Source: Alnus glutinosa (lineage: Eukaryota > Streptophyta > Magnoliopsida > Fagales > Betulaceae). From it: 64,000 bases of DNA. Position numbers and translations under genes: made by a program. How positions within the stretch are numbered: position 1 is the first letter of the stretch; every line of letters begins with the position of its first letter. The notes beneath the pieces were generated by a model. The model was not told the origin of the DNA, made no database searches, and saw nothing but the letters and a program-made list of their open reading frames with translations. The stretch covers positions 27,643,544-27,707,543 of the forward strand of contig NC_084887.1 in assembly GCF_958979055.1 (NCBI RefSeq), read 5' to 3'. Positions 56,185 through 64,000 of this stretch are shown one piece after another.

Positions 56185-59100
56185 CCCATTTTTGGTTTGG
56201 GTTTTAGCTTCTTTTTATATGTGATCTGGTACAAGCCCAGTTGTACCAAGTTCAGTTTAGCTGATCGCAGTGTGTTATAGTTGTGAAGAACATTTAGTTC
56301 TATTCATCCAAGAAAAAAAAACATTTAGTTTCAACTGGAAATTTTGGTTAACTCAGATCGGTTTTATGCACTTTGTACTTCTGACTCATAGCAGGCTTAA
56401 TATTTGAACTTGTTAACTATTTAATTGCTCTGCTAGTTAGCTAGCTTTGTTACTTAAGATTGATGCACTAATGTTAGCCGAAGAGAAAGTTAATGTGTAC
56501 TAAATGATGCCGAAGAGAATCTGAAAATATGGTTTTGCAAATACGTGGAACTATTGTACAGATGGATTAGTAGGTGGATTTTTTTTTTTTTACTTGGATG
56601 GTTGGACCTCATTCAGTAGTTGTAAGATTGGAAAGAAAGAGAAATACTTTTTGTGATGATAAAATATAAGAGTCCATGACAATTATTACTTGAATAATCC
56701 AATAGTCTTGGAAATGTAATTGAACCAGAAAGGTACTGGCTTAAGTTGTATATTCAAGCTAAAGAAGGTTTCTAGGAGATGTGTGCCAATTTTCTAATAT
56801 CCCCATGTCAAAACATCATTCTTGCAGTAGTTACTTTTAACTAGGGAGCAGCCATAAGTGCAATAAAAGTTGTACACAATTCAAAGCATTTGGAATTAAA
56901 ACCTCCAGTGTTTAGTTGGTTTCTCCAACTAATGCTTGAACAAAACCTCACTATTTGGTAGGTTTTGCAGTATAGCAAGGATGGCCCCCCTTCTTTTGGA
57001 GGGTTTCAATGGCAGAAGTAAACTGGAGAGCATATAAGATGAGAGTGAGACATGGAGGGTTGCAATTGACTAGATTGAAATCATGTTTAATGAATTAACT
57101 TAATAAAATTACCTGAGTATGTAACTTATTCCATTTTCTTTACTGGACAAGTTCATCTTCTACCATTTTCAGGGCCTTCCTGATCATAATACCACCAAGA
57201 CTAATATCTGTGCTTACTATTTTGAGTAGTAGGAAAAAACCCATTTCCTATATCAATTGAATTCCACAAAAACATGAAATTACCCAGTATGAAACCATTT
57301 TGACACTATTTTCCTACTATTCATTGAGGCTCTGAATTTGTTGACTTTAGATACCCATCAAAATGGTACTTGAGTTGTTGGTTGTGCACTGTTTATTAGA
57401 GGATGTTTTCATATTGATTTTTTGTAATATCTTGCATCTACTTATTTCCTTTCAGTTGAGAAGCAATGGCTTGGATATTTCGCACTGAAGACAAAGCCAA
57501 TGCATCTAAAGCTTTCAAGTGGCTATAGAGCAAGAGCAGCTCTGGGTGCTGATCCAAAAGCAGTTGAAATTCCCCGTCAGTGGTACAATCTGATCGCAGA
57601 TCTTCCAGTGAAACCCCCTCCTCCGTTGCATCCTAAGACTTTGGAACCAGTCAAACCTGAAGATTTGTCTCCCCTGTTTCCTGATGAGTTGATTAAGCAG
57701 GAGATGAGCAATGACAAGTTCATAGACATCCCAGATGAAGTCCTTGATGTTTACAGGCTGTGGCGCCCAACCCCTCTGATCAGGTTGGATTTGCTATTAC
57801 ATAATGCTTTTCTTGGAAAATTTCTCCATCTGCCATGGTAAGAAGCATCTTATATTTTTCAGTTGAATTTAGAGCCAAGAGGTTGGAGAAACTTCTCGAT
57901 ACACCTGCCAGAATTTACTACAAGTATGAAGGCGGCAGCCCTGCTGGATCACACAAACCCAACACTGCAGTCCCACAAGTCTGGTATAATGCTCAGCAAG
58001 GCGTCAAGAATGTTGTAACCGAAACTGGCGCTGGTCAATGGGGAAGTTCATTGGCCTTTGCTTGCAGCTTATTTGGGCTTGGCTGTGAGGTAAGGAATGC
58101 TTTAATTTATAAATGTTGACCCATAGCCATAAATTGAAGAATGCTATTTTCAGATTGTGTTTATTGATCTGATTGGCTTCCTCAACCAGGATAACCTGTT
58201 CATACACATATGACATAGCTACGGAAATTAAGAGGTTGAATATGTTGAATCTATAATTAATATATTTTTCATCTGATGTGCAAAAGATATGGCTAAACCT
58301 AAATCTTAATATACTATTGTGCTCCTAGATAAGAGCCATCTGAGCCATTTTTTTGTTTCCACTAACAAATCATTTCTTGTATTTTCTTGCTGCATATCTA
58401 GTCCTGCCCAGTGAAGTATGGTCCAAATGGAACCAGTCGAACCTGGTGTTGAAATATCAATTGACTCTTCATAATTTTTTCTTGAGATAAATTACATGGC
58501 AATTGTTTCTATTTGTTATGTAGGTGTGGCAAGTCCGTGCTTCTTATGATCAGAAACCATATCGTAGACTAATGATGCAAACCTGGGGTGCAAAAGTACA
58601 CCCATCTCCGTCTAATATTACTGAGGCGGGTAGGAAAATTCTAAATATGGATCCATCAAGCCCTGGAAGTCTAGGAATAGCTATTTCAGAAGCTGTGGAG
58701 GTTGCAGCTATGAATGCTGATACCAAGTACTGTCTGGGGAGTGTTCTCAATCATGTTTTGCTCCACCAGACTGTTATCGGTGAGGAGTGCCTAAAACAAA
58801 TGGAGGCTATAGGTGAAACCCCAGATGTTATCATAGGGTGTACTGGTGGTGGGTCCAATTTTGCAGGGCTTAGTTTTCCATTCATCCGTGAGAAGCTCAA
58901 CGGGAAAATCAACCCTATTATAAGAGCAGTTGAACCTACAGCATGTCCTTCATTGACCAAAGGTGTGTATGCATATGATTATGGTGATACGGCAGGGATG
59001 ACTCCGTTGATGAAGATGCATACGCTTGGGCATGACTTCATTCCAGACCCAATTCATGCTGGTAATTTATTGTTGGTACCAGGAACACAGATTTGCTGAC

Positions 59101-59613
59101 ATTTTCTTGTTCTTGAATCTTGAACAATGTGCTTTTCATTCTACAGGGGGATTGCGATACCATGGTATGGCACCACTAATCTCACATGTATATGAATTGG
59201 GTTTCATGGAAGCTCTTGCAATACCCCAGACAGAGTGCTTTCAAGGTATATCTTATTTTTCTGGACTGAAACTAATAGTTACCATCTTATGCACCATAGA
59301 AGTGAGACCAAGAGTAAGCGAAGACAGGCTAAGATTGTTCCTTTCCTTTGTTGCAGGTGCCATACAATTTGCAAGGTCTGAAGGGTTGATACCTGCCCCA
59401 GAGCCAACTCATGCTATAGCTGCCACCATTAGGGAAGCTCTTCGTTGTAGAGAGACCGGGGAATCGAAGGTTATACTCACAGCAATGTGTGGACATGGCC
59501 ATTTTGACCTGCCAGCTTATGATAAGTATTTGCAGGGAAATATGGTCGACCTGTCATTTTCAGAGGAGAAAATACAAGCATCAATGGCCAATATTCCTCA
59601 TGTGGCGGCCTGA
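56055..59613 (+). CDS. Tryptophan synthase beta chain, type 2 (TrpB2)
   Basis: Exons 56055-56124, 57456-57783, 57873-58089, 58524-59061, 59147-59245 and 59357-59613 join in phase and give 502 residues, near Arabidopsis At5g38530. The PLP enzyme joins indole and serine to make tryptophan. Visible are [15 protein letters not shown] with the Schiff-base lysine, [10 protein letters not shown], the phosphate-binding [49 protein letters not shown] and CGHGHFD. The long N-terminal segment with [10 protein letters not shown] and the extra insertions distinguish type 2 from the TrpA-partnered type 1. The first exon ([19 protein letters not shown]) resembles a plastid transit peptide. Exon 1 is separated by a 1.3 kb intron that starts with a 40-base T-run. 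Type 2 enzymes do not form the stable alpha-beta complex in prokaryotes studied; the role in plants beside type 1 is less clear. Confidence 0.94.
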
Positions 59614-59861
59614 GTGTACTGATGATCATAGGTTGGAGAATCATCATTTTGGATGATCTGAGAAATAATTTAAAATGTTGGTTGTTGTCCAAATTTATCT
59701 GGGATAAAAGAGTCGTGGATGCAAGAAAGACTGAAAAGTTGGGCAACAATTTGCGGACAGAGACAGGGAATGAATAAATTCACATAATAAAGATCATCAG
59801 GAGCTTATATCATAAAGTTTGTCATAAGCTTATATCATAAAGTTTTTTAGTTGATCACAGC

Positions 59862-60303
59862 TGTTATACTCCGGTCTCATATCGGGAAGAGATGAATAGC
59901 TCACATAAAGTGAGTGGTTTATAAAGATACTCATTGGTGCTAAGTCTCATATTGTCTAGTTACTAGGTAAAACTGAGTTTTATAATGGATTCTGGGAAAA
60001 TTCAAAATTGACTAGTCTTTTTGGGGTGATAGAGCAGATGTGGCTATCGCTTTTGTTTGGGTTGTTACAAATGGTATCAGAGCCACATAGTAATGTCAGG
60101 TCATGTGGTATTGGAGCACCGCATGACGTGGACCTGACGAGGACGTTAAGGGTTTAAGGGGGGAGTTTGTAACACTCAGGTCTCATATTGGGAAGAGATG
60201 AATAGCTCATATAGAGTGAGTGATTTATAAAAATACTCATGGGTGTTAAATCTCACATTGTGATAGCGCAGATGTAGCTAGCGCTTTTTTTTGGGTCGTT
60301 ACA
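59862..60303 (+). mobile_element. TRIM (terminal-repeat retrotransposon in miniature), looks complete in outline
   Basis: LTRs lie at 59862-60069 and 60168-60303, both starting TGTWAYACTC and ending GTTACA, with shared phrases GGGAAGAGATGAATAGCTCA and GTGAGTG. Directly after the first LTR is ATGGTATCAGAGCC, the tRNA-iMet primer-binding site, and before the second lies the purine run AAGGGGGGAG. An exact 5-bp target duplication ACAGC flanks it (59857-59861, 60304-60308). It is 442 bp and codes for nothing, as usual for TRIMs; mobilisation would depend on another element. It lies about 250 bp beyond the stop of the tryptophan synthase gene, possibly in or near its 3' UTR. Confidence 0.88.
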
Positions 60304-60308
60304 ACAGC

Positions 60309-61796
60309 ACTGTTCCTTTTTCGTTTCCTATTTCTTCTTGCATCATAGAAAAGGAGAATAAAAGTAGGCGAATAAAACATGCTAGTCAATCTTGAATTTT
60401 TTGTAAATTACTCCTACCTTATACCTTTAAGCCAACAAAAATGGAAAAGAAGTAAAAGGAAAAGAAAGGAGCTCCCAACTATGATCTTTTGACACTGACA
60501 CTGAGCGCGTGTTCAAGTTGGATTTGTTCGGAGTAGATCATATTATCTTCACCATATGATCTATCTTAAGCATATAAGCCTCGATTTTGAAAAAGATACA
60601 CTTTTTTCAAAATTATTAATAAACAGTTCAAAATACAAAATACATTTTAAACGTGAACTTCACTAAAAAAACACTTGTCACCTTTATATTACATGTTTTT
60701 TAAAACTAAAATTACAATTTTTTTTAAAAACTATTCATGAACAATTTTTAAAACACAAAATACTTTCAAATATGAACCCTACTAAAAAAACACTTTTGAC
60801 TTTTATATCATATCAAAATACCTTTTAACAAAATTAAAATACTTTTCAAGACTATTATTAAGAATTCAGAAGTCGTCATGGCACATATTATGATGTTAAG
60901 CTAACCCAATTTTTCGAACATATATATATATATAATAACATTATTCTTGTCACTTGTTTGGTTCATTCATAAAATCAGGTCTTTGGTCCTTTTTTGTTAT
61001 TTATTTATTTTTTTTTTTGGTACGAAGAAACGAGGTCCAAAATAGGGTTTTCAGCCACAAAAGCGGGTTCATAACGACACCGTTTATCTTCTTTCCCTGG
61101 GCACACAGTATCTTGATGCCTTCTAGTATCTAGAGGGTTTTCAGCGTTAGAAGCAGGCTCCGAACTCCGAAGGCCTCTCTCTCTCTCTCTCTCTGTCCGA
61201 TTTCCGGACCTCCGGTATAGACTCGGCTCAGGTAAGTTAAAACGACGTCGTGGCCAATATCTCCACCTTGTTCTGAAATACCCTATATTCAGCTTCAATT
61301 TTGAAATCAAACATTCCTTTACTTGTAGTTCGTCATCGTGTGGCAGTTTCGGTGTGATATAATAATTTATATTTTTTTTTACTTGGGATTATTGTCTCAT
61401 TTTGTTGTTATTAATCTGATTTTCGTGCAGTTTTTGTCAAAATGTCTGTCGCTATAGTCTCCAAAATACATAAATATCCACAAAACCTAAAATTAAATAG
61501 TAAACCTATTACTGACCATAGCTATCGGAAATGTAAGCAATGTGATCGTAATAGAGCTTACCAATTGATTTAATTCGGGTTCCTAATAGAGCTTTGCAAC
61601 TGGGTTGAATTTGTATTTGGGCTAGAAAGCCAACTCTATAACCAGTTCTCACTGAATCTTTTACATGGTTGTTGTAATAAAGATCTTGTATTGATATCTG
61701 ATGCATGTTATACTTCTTACTTGAAATTTTAATTATTAGGATGCATAGAGATGGTACTATTAAAGGGAGAGTTCGTTTTAATGATTTGAGCTGAAT
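60309..61796. other. Gene-free DNA with a possible leader exon
   Basis: AT-rich from 60540 to 60960. A GC-richer part (61020-61231) with a (CT)n run at 61172-61196 ends at a strong donor CGGCTCAG|GTAAGT (61231/61232), which would fit the 5' UTR exon of a plus-strand gene whose coding part lies beyond the LINE and outside the window. This rests on the splice signal only. Confidence 0.35.
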
Positions 61797-64000
61797 GTGT
61801 TTTTTCTGCCAACCAAAGTTTGTGCTCATAATAAGCTCTCTCTCTCTTGTCGGCGTGTGAAGGAGCGTTCCAATGTTTCTCTCGAGTCTGTTTTTTTTCC
61901 TGGCATAGGCGCTCTCACTTTTCGTTTTTGGTCTTCTGCAATGGGTTTTACAAGTTGTTTCTACGTTGAAATAAAAGCTTTCGAGCTTTTGGTAGAAGAG
62001 GGGACCTCAGTCTTACGTTCTGTTGGAAGGAGCAAGGGGTCTCCTGAGCGGTGTTTTTGGGCAAGCTCGGTGTAGTTGTTGGCCACTGTGGAGGCAATGG
62101 TTAATGGGGAGAGTTTGAAAGAGTTCGTAACGTCATTGAGGGTTGGTTGTAAAGTGTATATCGCCCAAAGGTACTCGAATAGTCATAGTTGGTACTTGGC
62201 ATTGGCGAAATATGGTGGTGGTGGTGGTGGTGGTGGGCAGAGAGGCTTCATTGTCATTCCAAAGGGTCGAGAGGGAAGAGGGTGGAGCAGCTGTGTTGTC
62301 AAGCTGAGAAAGGTGGTAGCTTTTCTTGAGTCTTATTTCGATGATGGGAGTAGAGCTTTGAATACCTAAAGGTTGCATATTGGTTCTCGGTTGAACGGCC
62401 TGAGTGGCACTTCGTTGTTGCTAGCGAGAAAGGCTCTGAAGGAGGTTGGCGGACAAAGGTTGTATGCAGAGGTGGATTAGAATTCCGAAATTGCTTCTTT
62501 GTTCAGGGTAAAGCAAGTATTTTAGATGTTGGAGCGTTGAGGGGAAGGGACGGCAGTGGTAGGGGAGAGAGGCTTGGTTATTATCTGGAAGTCCCAAATT
62601 TCAAGCCGGTGTTGTCAATCCTAAGGCCCCTTTGACTGTTTTAGGTGAATTCCTTGACCTGCAATCCCTAAGAAATTTGTTTGTTTTACTCAAAGGGGAA
62701 GTAGAACGTTGCTTAAAGAGAATAGAGGTGGGCCATGCTTCTATTGGGCTCGAGCTTGTTGCAAGCCCTGCAAAGGAGTCATTGTTGAGCCGAAGCCCAA
62801 GTCGCTTAGGAAGGCCCCATGTTTTTTGTTTGGTGGTGCGGGTGAGTTCATTATGGAATCTGGGCTCTTGTGTTTCTGAGCCCAACGCGTTAAGTCATTC
62901 TCAGCCTAGGAACACGGGAGAGTTAGGCTTGAGTTCTTCACAACCCGGAGAGCCTTAGGGTTTGAAGCCACTGTTAAAGGGAGAGTCTAGTCTAATTTGT
63001 CTAGGGGCTTGGGTGCTCCCAATTCAAAATTAGTTTTGGAGGCCCAACTTGCTAAGACGCTTGACAAGGGACTAGGCCCGAGTCGGGTTGTTTCTAGCCA
63101 ACGTCAGTTTAAGCCCAAACCCATATTCAAGTGGAAAGCTAGGTTGGGGGTGCGGATTCGAGTCTTTCTTCTGGTGAGCCCGTTGATTCTTCAAGAGCCT
63201 CGCCGCCATCTCTAGCGTTCGTCGTCAATCGTTTGAGCAGAGCTTCTGAGTCTTCTTCAGACTTTGTTGGCAGCTCTTCATGATGGGTGTTCCCTTCAAT
63301 CACCCACCCGCCAACACCATTATATGTTGGAGCTCCTGCTTTGCCTAATTGGGAGGCTTTAGATTGGGCGGTTTGGAAAGTTAAGAGGTTCCATCATTTT
63401 GTGGGTTTGTCCTATGAGGGGTTTGAGGATGAGGTGATGGCGTTGTTCAGCGCCATTGAAGCGAGCAGAGATCATAATGGCCGGCTAGTCTTTCTAGTCT
63501 TATTTCTAAGTCAGTGAATAGAAGACACCGCAAACTAAGGAGGCTAGCTTGTTCTGCCAACTATGACCTTATGGGTGGTCAGTCTAGTAGAGGTAGAGGC
63601 AAGGGTAAGCGTCTAGTGTGCTCTTAATGAATCCTAAAGTCTTGACGTGGAATGTGAGAAGGTTAAATGAGAGGGACAAGAGGTTGAGGGTTAGCAACCT
63701 TCTTAGAGATTGGAAGGTTGATATTGTTTGTTTACAGGAAACCAAATTGGCGCTTGTGTCTAGGGTCGTCATGTGCAGTTTATAGGGTTGTCTTCATGTG
63801 GATTGGTATTACTTGTGTTTGATAGAGGCTTTTGGAGGGATACTATTAATGTGGGATAGGAGGGTGGGGAAAATTAAGGAGTGTGTGGGGGTATATTATG
63901 TGGCTTGCTCCTTTAGAAATGTCGACGAGAACTTTGAGTGGGCTTTCACGAGTGTTTACGGTCCAAATTTTGATAGTGATAGAAGAGTGTTTTGGGATGA
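61797..64000 (+). mobile_element. LINE (L1-type), 5' part with ORF1 remnant and start of ORF2
   Basis: The frame 61797-62369 reads as a plant LINE ORF1-like protein with one in-frame TAG at 62073-62075; after it come LKEFVTSLRVG, HSWYLALAKYGG, RGFIVIPKGREGRGW and LRKVVAFLES. From 62370 to 63600 further ORF1 segments appear in shifting frames. ORF2 begins at ATG 63627 with the endonuclease domain: VLTWNVRRLNERDK (catalytic Asn) and DWKVDIVCLQETKLA (catalytic Glu); a stop follows at 63781-63783, but the domain continues in another frame at about 63893-63999 with YVACSFRNVDENFEWAF and TSVYGPNFDSDRRVFWD. So the copy is defective and runs past the right edge. The 5' border is approximate. The remnants at 3574, 7042 and 37432 are 3' ends of LINEs and may belong to the same broad family. 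Confidence 0.8.

Overview
The window is nuclear DNA of a flowering plant, most likely a woody eudicot. The evidence is intron-rich genes with GT/AG borders, AT-rich intergenic DNA, organelle-targeted housekeeping proteins whose closest remembered matches are Arabidopsis proteins, and dense plant-type transposable elements (Tourist-like MITEs, Mutator-like TIR elements, tRNA-derived SINEs, L1-type LINEs, TRIMs, solo LTRs, a Helitron end). No bacterial, organellar, CRISPR or phage features are present. The species cannot be fixed from the sequence alone.

Layout. 1-5904: three 3' exons of an FtsH-like AAA+ pseudoprotease (FTSHI3 type) on the plus strand; the DNA to their left is probably intron and holds a nest of transposons. 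5905-11112: gene-free DNA with a LINE remnant, a hAT-like element, a Tourist MITE and a Helitron terminus. 11113-13808: complete three-exon proline dehydrogenase on the minus strand. 13809-18990: promoter and a run of MITEs. 19168-19646: complete three-exon KIN1/KIN2-type stress peptide gene, plus strand. 21030-31641: complete ten-exon NAD(P)-binding Rossmann (atypical SDR) gene on the minus strand. It spans 10.6 kb for only 840 coding bases because its introns hold two solo LTRs of one family in opposite orientation, two SINEs and a MITE. 35313-40727: complete five-exon archaeal-type cofactor-independent phosphoglycerate mutase, plus strand, with a TRIM and a LINE piece in intron 1. 44339-45668 and 53097-54391: two DUF1262 genes in tandem orientation, the first frameshifted. 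46311-50102, between them on the minus strand: a 1263-residue intronless PPR protein. 56055-59613: complete six-exon type-2 tryptophan synthase beta chain, plus strand. 59862-60303: an intact-looking TRIM. 61797-64000: the 5' part of an L1-type LINE that runs out of the window.

The host genes do not form one pathway. They cover chloroplast protein quality control (FTSHI3), mitochondrial proline catabolism (ProDH), stress response (KIN), organelle RNA processing (PPR), central metabolism (phosphoglycerate mutase) and tryptophan synthesis. As I remember the Arabidopsis locus numbers, the homologues fall into a few neighbourhoods (At5g15, At3g30, At5g38, At3g02), which suggests one ancestral block that was duplicated and thinned in Arabidopsis.

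I found no convincing new molecular system. The most informative observations are the nested transposon in the FTSHI3 intron with apparent filler DNA at a LINE 5' junction, the pair of opposed solo LTRs with exact target duplications inside one gene, a gene-capturing candidate TIR element, a Mutator-like element with an exact 9-bp target duplication, and the decaying DUF1262 duplicate whose GA repeat abuts the start codon exactly as in its intact sister.
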